Of a stretch of 11,941 nt of DNA, positions 1-6,759 are shown piece after piece. How positions within the stretch are numbered: the stretch's first letter is position 1; each line of letters starts with the position of its first letter. Origin of the DNA: Zygnema cylindricum (Eukaryota > Streptophyta > Zygnematophyceae > Zygnematales > Zygnemataceae). Under the pieces are notes generated by a model. It made no database searches, had not been told where the DNA came from, and saw only the letters and a program-made list of their open reading frames with translations. Where the stretch lies: assembly GCA_037447655.1 (NCBI GenBank), contig JBBHKE010002924.1, positions 46,561 through 58,501 of the forward strand, written 5' to 3'. The position numbers were made by a program, and so were the translations under genes.

Positions 1-545
1 TTTCTGTCTGAAAACGAGGCCATGTATGTCTCCACTATCGGAGCCTTGGATCTGGTATAACGTACCACCTCGGGAGGGTGGCCTGGGACCGCTTCCTTAT
101 GAGCCAAACCCTTCCTACGCGATTGGGGAGCAAAAGTCTGTCTTTCTACCTTCTCCGTAGCCCTAGCCTTGGCGGCCTCGGACAACGTCGGAAAGTTTTC
201 AGGGGAAAAGACCGGAGGAGGTGGAGGAGAGGGTTGTCTCTCTGGGTGCGTAGGAGGAGTGTCGACCGCAACCCCCCGGGGCATCTCTCCCTTAAGAAAC
301 CACTCTATGTGTACAGGTGAGCCAAAGGGGGGTGCTCCCTTGGGCACCTGTGACTCTTCCTCCTAGGCCGCCGCTTCCTGCCTCTCCTCCTCAATTGATC
401 TGACACCCGGAAGATCCTTATCCTGGACTTCTCCTCCCCCCATTGGTGGCTGGAGAAGATGATCTAAATCCCCATATAAAAGTACTCCGATCTGAGCACT
501 TATCCTCTTTAACCTAAAGAGACAGGTTGTTTTTTCAGTATTGTG
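1..545 (-). pseudogene. Unidentified reading frame with one stop, running off the left edge
   Basis: I do not recognise this product. One minus-strand frame is open from 545 to the window edge, about 181 codons, apart from one TAG at 363-365. The first ATG in frame is at 441-443. The part before the stop is acidic and hydrophilic (SIEEERQEAAA). The part after it is proline-rich (a run of PPPPP near 220), followed by an A/K/R-rich stretch (AAKARATEKVERQ), which looks like a disordered linker rather than an enzyme core. No zinc knuckle, catalytic motif or membrane segment is visible. The frame is closed upstream by a TAG at 546-548. It could be the tail of a transposon ORF (for example the ORF1 of a LINE) or an exon of a decayed host gene; neither is shown. 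Its open length with only one stop argues for former coding use. Confidence 0.35.
519..540 (+). repeat. Left arm of a 22-bp inverted repeat
   Basis: Perfect reverse complement of 1104-1125 with a 563-bp spacer. The arm begins GAGACAGG and contains six T's. Similarity stops at both ends of the arm. A 22-bp perfect match over this distance is not expected by chance. Confidence 0.7.
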
Positions 546-568
546 CTACTCTGCTGGAAGCCCACTAA

Positions 569-1231
569 ATGCCACACTCCCAGCTACTCTCCAAAGAACA
601 GGAAGGAAATGAGAGTCGTCCGATCCTTTCCGCAAAAACTCCGGACAAACCCAAAGATGACCACAAGAGTGTGCAAATAACTCCCACGCAGAAATATAAA
701 AATATCAAATATCGGCTTTTCAGATTAAACAATATCACCTTGCCCCAGAGAATGGAATTAAAGATAGAAATAAATGATAATGGTGAAGTGAATTCACATA
801 CCCTAGAGTGCAACGATGACCAAACTCAGTTGAAAAAAACCTCTCCCAATGGCCCCGATGACAGGTATGAGTCTCCCTCACCCCTCTCGGTTCCACCGCA
901 AGGATCCGACAAGACTCTTTCTTAGTTTCAAACAGCGAAAGTCCAAACCGCCCAAAGAGGAGATAGTGCCAACTACCCACCCGTGCTACGGTCTCCACAA
1001 AAGACAATCCAGAACAAAGATGGCAATAGAGTCAACGACAAAATGCAACCGTTCTCCAACAGAAAGATTGATTTAATTCTCTGGGGGTTTTCTCAAGAGA
1101 CAGTACTGAAAAAACAACCTGTCTCCTTCGGCCCTAAGTGCCTTATACAACCAGAGTTTGTCCTACGGCAAGTTCCAAAGTCAAAGCAATGTGACAGGCC
1201 AATCACCGGCCAGCAATTGTTATCGTCCTGA
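569..1231 (+). pseudogene. Unidentified reading frame with one internal stop
   Basis: I do not recognise this product. A single plus-strand frame runs about 221 codons from an ATG at 569, which directly follows an in-frame TAA at 566-568, to a stop at 1229-1231. Its only interruption is a TAG at 923-925. By chance such a span should hold around ten stops. The protein is hydrophilic, rich in K, S, P, Q and N (for example TPDKPKDDHKS, MELKIEINDNGE), and has no visible domain, signal peptide or membrane helix. A TATAAAA at 475-481 could be a TATA box for it, but it lies inside the opposite reading frame. The frame ends about 220 bp before element 1. It could be a decayed host gene, a gag-like remnant or an untranslated stretch with few stops. 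Confidence 0.3.
1104..1125 (-). repeat. Right arm of the 22-bp inverted repeat
   Basis: Reverse complement of 519-540. This copy can also fold locally: GAGACAG at 1097-1103 pairs with CTGTCTC at 1119-1125. Confidence 0.7.
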
Positions 1232-1445
1232 CATAAGACAAAACAGACTGTACTACACTCATGGCTAAAAGTTAGACGATTGGTCCCGGCTGGATTAGCG
1301 GCCGAGGGTCCTCATATAATACACAAAATGGAAACAAAGTTCTGACTCAACGTGAAACCGCCTAACTTTGACCCAAACTCATTAATGTTTTGTCGGCTGT
1401 TGGGCCTAAACTAACATCCTACTGACAGCTAACAGTAGGATCTAC
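1232..1445. other. Non-coding flank with a hairpin next to the insertion site
   Basis: No open frame of note. A perfect 9-bp inverted repeat, ATCCTACTG at 1416-1424 and CAGTAGGAT at 1433-1441 with an 8-nt loop, ends five bases before the target-site duplication of element 1. Confidence 0.6.
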
Positions 1446-1450
1446 GAGAT
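1446..1450. repeat. Target-site duplication, left copy (GAGAT)
   Basis: GAGAT abuts the TG that opens the 5' LTR and recurs directly after the CA that closes the 3' LTR. Five base pairs is the normal Ty1/copia duplication length, so both element ends are fixed to the base. Confidence 0.93.
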
Positions 1451-1524
1451 TGTAGAAACTAATGGTTTTAAAGTATTTTCTAGGTCACAAAAGAAATAAA
1501 GAAGCCGAGGCGGTCTACCTCTAA

Positions 1525-1578
1525 CTTCTCTCTCCAATTCTAAAACTTGTCGCAGTCACTGAGAAATTGGAGAGGAAG
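1525..1578 (+). repeat. LTR hairpin 1
   Basis: CTCTCCAATT at 1530-1539 pairs perfectly with AATTGGAGAG at 1565-1574. The stem is extended by CTTC/GAAG with one bulged T at 1529. The loop is 25 nt. It is unchanged in the 3' LTR (6834-6887). Confidence 0.6.
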
Positions 1579-1685
1579 CTAGAGCCATGGCTACCTAGGC
1601 TATCCTAAGGTTTACGGGAAATTTATACTAGTTAGGATTATTTATTTAAAAGGTTTATGCCGAAGACAGGATTTGATCCATGTAC

Positions 1686-1717
1686 CTACCGGCCGGCAGA
1701 CAGGAAATAGCCGGTAG
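1686..1717 (+). repeat. LTR hairpin 2
   Basis: CTACCGGC at 1686-1693 pairs with GCCGGTAG at 1710-1717, with a 16-nt loop. It is unchanged in the 3' LTR. Confidence 0.55.
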
Positions 1718-1752
1718 CCTTAGCCGTTAAGTCTAGGATTAATGTTACGTAG

Positions 1753-1758
1753 TATATA
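1753..1758 (+). promoter_or_regulatory. Possible TATA box in the element 1 LTR
   Basis: TATATA in an AT-rich stretch about 300 bp into the LTR, conserved in the 3' copy. It would leave about 700 bp of R plus U5, which is long, so a different or TATA-less start is equally possible. Confidence 0.2.
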
Positions 1759-1873
1759 GTTTGATAATTAATTTAATATGTATACGTACGATAAATCATT
1801 TAACTGTAATAGATTACGGGATACATAGATCCGGTAATATATCAAGTACGGATTATGGTACGGACTAAAACTC

Positions 1874-1916
1874 AATACCGCGCATTTGTTTCGTAAGTGA
1901 AACAAATACCGCGCAT
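1874..1916 (+). repeat. LTR hairpin 3 flanked by a 12-bp direct repeat
   Basis: ATTTGTTTC at 1884-1892 pairs with GAAACAAAT at 1899-1907 (9 bp, 6-nt loop). AATACCGCGCAT occurs at 1874-1885 and again at 1905-1916, one copy on each side. The unit is identical in the 3' LTR (7183-7225). It could be a paired regulatory site or an RNA structure; no function is shown. Confidence 0.6.
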
Positions 1917-2114
1917 GTATTTCTTACGGCTACGATTAAATTAGATTCTAATCGGACGGTCGCAATTAGCACCGAGATCGCGGAGGAAGATTTCGGCGGT
2001 TTGTGGCCATCGCCACATCGGATGACGCGTGGCGAAATTACGTTGGATCGTGGAATCTCCGGAGATTATGACACCGAATCCGGATATGACATGTGTCGAC
2101 ATTTAGGGCATGTC

Positions 2115-2189
2115 GTACAATGTCCGTACCTAAAGTACACCGGCAGCTGTACTTTTGCATACAAAACTCTATTCTGATTGGTTCCGTAC
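2115..2189 (+). promoter_or_regulatory. Cluster of five GTAC cores in the LTR
   Basis: GTAC at 2115, 2126, 2135, 2149 and 2186. The whole LTR holds ten against about four expected. GTAC is the core bound by plant SBP/SPL factors and part of copper-response elements. Binding here is inferred only. Confidence 0.2.
2132..2155 (+). repeat. LTR hairpin 4
   Basis: AAAGTACA at 2132-2139 pairs with TGTACTTT at 2148-2155, with an 8-nt loop. It is retained in the 3' LTR. It overlaps the GTAC cluster, so palindromic GTAC sites partly account for the pairing. Confidence 0.5.
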
Positions 2190-2497
2190 ATCAGTAGATA
2201 GAGTATGTGAGAGAGATAGGACTTAGAAAAATTTAGAAGATAGGACCCTCTCTCCCAGAGAGCTTCTGTACAAAAAGTCAACTTTGACCCTCCATAACTT
2301 ACTGCTCAGGGGAGCAAATTCAGAGATTCTTTTTGCTATCGACTCAAGGGAGTCTTGCCTTCACAGGGGTGTTGGTCAGGGTTTTTTGTCTGCCAGGGTG
2401 GCAGTTATTTTTGCTGAAACACAAAGGGGTCACGATTATCCTAGAGGCTTCTTGGAAGCTGTCTACTCTGAGGACTTATAGAGGTCTCAGAGTTTCA

Positions 2498-2512
2498 AGT
2501 TATGGGCCCACC
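2498..2512 (+). promoter_or_regulatory. Primer binding site for the anticodon region of initiator tRNA-Met
   Basis: AGTTATGGGCCCACC starts at the first base after the LTR. It matches, at 14 of 15 positions, the reverse complement of the anticodon arm of plant initiator tRNA-Met (GGUGGGCCCAUAACC, recalled from memory). The single mismatch is the first base. There is no match to the tRNA 3' end (TGGTATCAGAG) here. Priming would need a cleaved 5' half-tRNA, as in Drosophila copia. The gag ATG at 2502-2504 pairs with the CAU anticodon. Confidence 0.8.
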
Positions 2513-3944
2513 CTCTAGGGTACCAATCTTTAATGGAATTGGCTTCATATACTGGGAAAGTATGATGATAGGAGCTCTATGCGAAAAAAGGTTTTGGGGG
2601 ATAGTGAGTGGACGGTTGGGGCGTCCATCAAGTATTGGAATTCCTCCAGGGTTTGGAGGAACCAGATTCACCAGGAAAGAGGATCCACCTTCAACGGAGG
2701 AAACAAAAGAAGGAGAGGTGGTGGACAAAGGAAAGGAGAAGGAGATGACCACACCAATAGCAACTGGTTCGACATTCATGTCACCTATTCCGAGGAATGA
2801 GGAGAATGATACTGAAACCTGGGACTTCAACAATATGGCGGCAAAGCACTTCATCCTACGCCATCTCACTCAAGGACTTGCATGTCCTCATTTGCAGGTA
2901 GAAAGGGCATCCGATCTTTGGATGGCTCTCTTAGAGATGTACCGAAGTGGTACGATTCAGCAACAACAGTTGGCTGATCAGAAAGTTAAGGAGTATGTAT
3001 ACAAAGGGGGAAACATGTTGGATTTTTGCAATGAGCTTGCTACACCCTTCATAGAGCTAGAGAGTGCGGGAAAAGCCTTTAGTGAAAAAGAAAAGGTTAA
3101 CTGTTTACTGATGAAGTTACCTGATGAGTTAGTGAACATAGTTTACCGTGTGCAAGACTTGCCTGACTCAAGGTGGATATGGAACTCAGTGGTAGGGATG
3201 ATTCTCGTTCAAGATAATACAATTGAGATCCGAAGGGGAGGAAAGAGTGGCCAAGCCTTGGCAACAGCGACTGATTGGAGGAACAGGGATTCCCGAAAAC
3301 CGGTCGGAAACTATGGGGGTAGGGAGCAGAAAAAACAGGCCGACGAGTTCGAACCAAGGGCTCCCAAAGGTTTATGTCATTTTTGTAAGAAACCGGGGCA
3401 CTATATGGCAGAGTGCACTAAGCTAACCGAGCTTCGATTAAAGGAGGGGCAGACCGGTGGTACCCCGAGAGGAAAGAAAAAGGCCCTTGTCACACAGGTA
3501 CTTGAGGCTGAATTCGAGGACGAGGACGATGAGCTCCTTTTGGATGAGGAGTTGGAGGCGAAAAATGAGGTCAAAATTCCACGAAGGCAGAAATGTGCTT
3601 ACGGTGGATTGAAAGGTGAAGCAGGCTGGATCATAGATTCAGGTGCCTCCATGCACATGTGTAAGGATAGGCACCTGTTCACTAAGATAAGAAAGATTCC
3701 CACCGTAGAGATAGAGTACGGGGATGGGAGGATAGTCACCACTACTCTTGTTGGATCGGTAGATCTGAAAGTGTTAGTAGAAGGAAAGACATCTATATTA
3801 ACATTCTCCGATGTATTGTTTATTCCGGAGCTGAACAAAAATCTTATCTCTACATCAGTATTAGATGATAAGGGTTTTTTCACTAGCACTAGGGAAGGAG
3901 TTTTTACTGCTAATTTTGAGGAGGATGTCTATTTCATTGCATAA
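2502..3944 (+). CDS. gag-pr: Gag and protease of element 1 (480 codons, ends early)
   Basis: This is the first part of the Ty1/copia polyprotein: Gag forms the virus-like particle and binds RNA, and the aspartic protease cuts the polyprotein. Residues 7-40 (VPIFNG...W) match the usual copia Gag start. Residues 110-240 form the UBN2-type capsid region (MALLEMYRSG, CLLMKLPDEL). A CCHC zinc knuckle, CHFCKKPGHYMAEC, spans 292-305, followed by an acidic linker near 330-350. The protease site is DSG at 379-381 within WIIDSGASMHMC. The start chosen is the first ATG after the LTR; its context is strong (G at -3, G at +4) and it lies inside the primer site. The frame ends in TAA at 3942-3944, just where the integrase zinc head should begin, so the product would be a Gag-protease fragment without pol. 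Intact copia elements usually read straight through here. Confidence 0.92.
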   Translation: MGPPSRVPIFNGIGFIYWESMMIGALCEKRFWGIVSGRLGRPSSIGIPPGFGGTRFTRKEDPPSTEETKEGEVVDKGKEKEMTTPIATGSTFMSPIPRNEENDTETWDFNNMAAKHFILRHLTQGLACPHLQVERASDLWMALLEMYRSGTIQQQQLADQKVKEYVYKGGNMLDFCNELATPFIELESAGKAFSEKEKVNCLLMKLPDELVNIVYRVQDLPDSRWIWNSVVGMILVQDNTIEIRRGGKSGQALATATDWRNRDSRKPVGNYGGREQKKQADEFEPRAPKGLCHFCKKPGHYMAECTKLTELRLKEGQTGGTPRGKKKALVTQVLEAEFEDEDDELLLDEELEAKNEVKIPRRQKCAYGGLKGEAGWIIDSGASMHMCKDRHLFTKIRKIPTVEIEYGDGRIVTTTLVGSVDLKVLVEGKTSILTFSDVLFIPELNKNLISTSVLDDKGFFTSTREGVFTANFEEDVYFIA

Positions 3945-4122
3945 GAGGCTTGGGCATGTGAATCTAGATAAGTTAAGGGAGATGAAAAAGATGGGAGTGG
4001 TGGAAGGGATTCAGTTCAGTGAAAGTGTTGATATAAGTGATTGTAGTGGATGTGCTCAAGGTAAAGCACACACAGATTACCCTTTCCTAAATGAGCCACC
4101 TATAAGGGAGAAAAAATTCTAG
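3937..4122 (+). pseudogene. Integrase zinc-binding head, displaced into the +1 frame
   Basis: This is the GAG-pre-integrase (HHCC) domain, which links protease to the integrase core and binds zinc. The frame reads LHKRLGHVNLDKL, then a CSGC pair, giving the expected H-x4-H and C-x2-C ligands. It is one base ahead of both the gag-protease frame before it and the pol frame after it, and it ends in TAG at 4120-4122. The usual W before the first H (LWHKR) is missing, and the linker from protease is short, so a deletion near 3935 probably caused the first shift. The second shift lies in a run of six A's at 4111-4116. Both could be decay; a programmed frameshift is less likely because neither site fits a canonical slippery sequence. 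It has no usable start codon of its own. Confidence 0.8.
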
Positions 4123-6746
4123 ATCTAGTACACACAGATATTTGGGGACCAGCTAGAGTGCCCTCACCGCGGGGGAAGAGATTTATGATGACTATAACTG
4201 ATGATTGGTCTCGGTATTCCCGGGTATATTTTTTGAAAAACAAGTCCGAAGTTGAGAATTGCTTTAGACAATATAAAGCATGGAGCGAAAAACTCCATGA
4301 AACTCCAATCAAGAGAGTAAGGAGTGACAATGGTGGAGAGTATACTTCTAACCAGTTTGAGGATTTTCTGAGGGAAGATGGGGTTCAACACCAAAAGACA
4401 GTTCCAAAAAATCCGGAACAGAATGGGGTAGCTGAAAGGTTAAATAGAACACTAAGTGATAGTGCTAGAAGTATGTTGTCAGATAAGAAGATAGGAAAAA
4501 GGTTTTGGGCAGAAGCAATGAACTGTGCTAATTACCTCAAGAATAGAGTTCTTACTTCAGCTATAAAAGATCAAACACCTTATGAGAGATGGACAGGCCG
4601 GAAACCAAACATATCACACTTAAAGGTTTTCGGCAGTCAAGTGTTCAGTCTAGATACTGATCGGTCCAATTGGAAGCTAGATCCTAAAGGAAAACCGGGA
4701 TACTTATATGGATATGATGAAGATGTTAAAGGATATAGAGTTTATGATCTAAAAAGGGAAGATATAATCTTAGTAAAGCATCTAGTAGTTATGGATGAAG
4801 GAAAGTCTGTGGATCCCTTCAAATATACGAAGTCAGTAAAAATCAGATTTGAGTCAAAAAATTCCGATAACTTTGAGCTTCCTAACTATCCAGGTTTTAG
4901 AGAAGATGACATTCTTGTAGGAACAAATCAGACCGAAAAGGACTCGGCTGTGGAAACTCCAGTGACAACTCTACTCGAAGCGGAAGACGTGGTGGAAATT
5001 GATTCGGAATCAAGGGATAGGGGAGAAGCCGAGTTTGTTCGAAATAATCCACGAGAACCATCTATTCCGGCCTCAGATTTTGAGGGGGGGAGGAGAAGTA
5101 GCAAAAGACTGCAAGAAAAACAGGTTAATAACAAGGTAACTAAGCTATCTCATCAAGATGAACCTCAAACTTATGGAGAGGCGATGACTTGTCTAGAAAG
5201 AAACCGGTGGAAGAAAGCCATCAATGAGGAGATGGCTTCAATCATGGCAGCCGATACTTGGGAGCTGGTGGACTGTCCACCTAACCGAAAACCAATCGGT
5301 TGTAAGTGGGTTTTCAAATTAAAACTGAACCCAGATAACACAATCGAGCGCTACAAGGCCAGATTAGTGGCAAATGGATTTACACAAAAGGAAGGAATTG
5401 ACTACGAGGAAACCTTTGCCCCGGTGGTCAGATTTCCCTTAGTCCTCATACTTCTTAGTTTAGCGGCGGCGGAAGACATGGAAGTGCATCAGATGGACAT
5501 CAAGACAGCCTTTTTGCATGGAGAATTGGAAGAGGAGATCTTCATGCGACAACCCGAAGGTTTGTTGGAGGAAGGAGAGGAGAGTAAGGTATGTCGGCTG
5601 ATTAAATCTCTTTATGGTTTGAAACAGGCACCTCGACAATGGAATAAGAAGCTTGATGAGTTTCTTACCGGTCTGGGATATATTCGGATCAGCTCAGATC
5701 ACTCAATTTATGTTTTCGAAGATGAGGAAGGTTTTATATTTATTGCAATTTATGTTGATGATTTGCTTGTTTTAAGTAAATCAATGGAAAAAATTAACAA
5801 ACTGAAAACCGATCTTAAGGGGAGATTTGAAATGAAGGATATGGGAGAAACAAGATATATTTTGGGAATTCAAGTAGAGAGAGACCGAAAAAGGAATATT
5901 ATAAGACTGACTCAAAAGGAAGCAATAGGGAACATGCTTGAAAAATTTCAAATAGATAAAGCTAATAGTTGTACAACTCCAATGGAGTTGAAAAAGGGAA
6001 GTGAGGGGAGTGAGGAAGAAGGAGTCATAGTCTTAGACGAGGAATTATCTCCTGATGAACATAAGTTCATACAGACTATTCCTTACAGGCAAGTAGTAGG
6101 AAGTCTAATCTATTTTATGAATTGTACCCGGCCGGATTTAGCTGCAGCTGTAGGAGTGCTGAGTAGAAGTCTAAATGCTCCCACTAAGAAGGATTGGGAG
6201 GCAGCTAAGAGAGTCCTTAGATATTTGGTAGGAACTAGAGATCTATGGTTGCATTTGGGTGGGGAGAATACTGACATCACTACTTGGAGTGATGCCAGTT
6301 ATGGTGATGCTCCGATGAGGAGATGTACTTCTGGATATGTATTATATGTGGGTGATGGGGCTTGCTGTTGGAGTAGCAAACAGCAAAAGGTTATTGCTCA
6401 GTCCACCATGGAGGCAGAGTATATGGCTTCTTGCTCTGCTGTAAAAGAATTGATGTGGGTCAAGTCTTTGCTTGGTGAGCTTGGTCACCTTAAGAGTGGT
6501 GTGCAGAAAATATTTTGTGATAATCAGGCAGCAATCGTTATTTCTGCCAATCCTAAACATCATTTTAAATCCAAACACATGGACATCAGACTCAGCTTTG
6601 TTAGAGAAAAAGTAGAAAACAAAATAATCAGTTTAGAGTACAGACCAGATAGTGAGATGGTAGCGGATATGATGACCAAACCTGTGCCTTCCCCTAAGCT
6701 AATTTTTTGCAGGGAGAAGTGTGGTCTGAATTTAAAGATTGACTAG
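4116..6746 (+). CDS. pol: Integrase core, reverse transcriptase and RNase H of element 1
   Basis: An uninterrupted frame holds the rest of the polyprotein; codon positions below count from 4158. The integrase core begins LDLVHTDIWG (first Asp at 4137), with the second Asp in VRSDNGGEY (residue 57) and Glu in VAERLNRTL (residue 93), a DD35E arrangement. Reverse transcriptase starts near TWELVD and has MDIKTAFLHGEL, SLYGLKQAPRQW and the active site YVDD at 532-535. RNase H has WSDASYGD (Asp 712), TMEAEYMA (Glu 752), FCDNQAA (Asp 788) and KHMDIR. All catalytic residues expected of an active enzyme set are present. The frame is the same as gag-protease but is cut off from it by the displaced segment. 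It is open from 4095, and homology begins at 4116. There is no ATG before 4182, so it would be made only as part of the polyprotein. The TAG stop abuts the polypurine tract. Confidence 0.95.
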   Translation: MLDLVHTDIWGPARVPSPRGKRFMMTITDDWSRYSRVYFLKNKSEVENCFRQYKAWSEKLHETPIKRVRSDNGGEYTSNQFEDFLREDGVQHQKTVPKNPEQNGVAERLNRTLSDSARSMLSDKKIGKRFWAEAMNCANYLKNRVLTSAIKDQTPYERWTGRKPNISHLKVFGSQVFSLDTDRSNWKLDPKGKPGYLYGYDEDVKGYRVYDLKREDIILVKHLVVMDEGKSVDPFKYTKSVKIRFESKNSDNFELPNYPGFREDDILVGTNQTEKDSAVETPVTTLLEAEDVVEIDSESRDRGEAEFVRNNPREPSIPASDFEGGRRSSKRLQEKQVNNKVTKLSHQDEPQTYGEAMTCLERNRWKKAINEEMASIMAADTWELVDCPPNRKPIGCKWVFKLKLNPDNTIERYKARLVANGFTQKEGIDYEETFAPVVRFPLVLILLSLAAAEDMEVHQMDIKTAFLHGELEEEIFMRQPEGLLEEGEESKVCRLIKSLYGLKQAPRQWNKKLDEFLTGLGYIRISSDHSIYVFEDEEGFIFIAIYVDDLLVLSKSMEKINKLKTDLKGRFEMKDMGETRYILGIQVERDRKRNIIRLTQKEAIGNMLEKFQIDKANSCTTPMELKKGSEGSEEEGVIVLDEELSPDEHKFIQTIPYRQVVGSLIYFMNCTRPDLAAAVGVLSRSLNAPTKKDWEAAKRVLRYLVGTRDLWLHLGGENTDITTWSDASYGDAPMRRCTSGYVLYVGDGACCWSSKQQKVIAQSTMEAEYMASCSAVKELMWVKSLLGELGHLKSGVQKIFCDNQAAIVISANPKHHFKSKHMDIRLSFVREKVENKIISLEYRPDSEMVADMMTKPVPSPKLIFCREKCGLNLKID

Positions 6747-6759
6747 AAAATAAGGGGAG
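6747..6759 (+). promoter_or_regulatory. Polypurine tract of element 1
   Basis: AAAATAAGGGGAG ends exactly one base before the TG of the 3' LTR. It would be the RNase H-resistant primer for plus-strand DNA synthesis. It follows the pol stop codon with no gap. Confidence 0.88.

Larger units (their letters stand above)
1451..2497 (+). repeat. 5' LTR of element 1
   Basis: 1047 bp, TG...CA ended, about 97.7% identical to 6760-7818 by eye. It supplies promoter and RNA leader. The leader probably comes entirely from the LTR, because gag begins five bases after it. Differences from the 3' LTR are uneven: five in the first 62 bp, none from about 1513 to 1818, and most of the rest in the last 480 bp. 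The 3' copy carries a 9-bp tandem duplication (AGATTCTTT) and a further 3-bp insertion. Confidence 0.96.

Noticed and set aside
680-750. Resemblance between LFRLNNIT in the plus frame and LFRLKRIS in the minus frame at about 500-520
   Set aside because: Eight residues of weak similarity without extension; not enough to call a duplication.
1660-1735. tRNA-like stretch on the minus strand of the LTR (a B-box-like GGATCAAATCC and an A-box-like segment)
   Set aside because: No acceptor stem, no clear anticodon arm, and the putative T-stem needs a bulge. It is better explained as LTR sequence with hairpin 2.
3865-3936. ATG at 3865 as a true start for the displaced zinc-head segment
   Set aside because: The codons from 3865 to about 3936 are the out-of-frame overlap with the protease tail; homology begins only at 3937.
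4158-4160. GTG at 4158 as start of pol
   Set aside because: Plant copia pol is made as part of the polyprotein, and integrase homology begins upstream at 4116 in the same frame.
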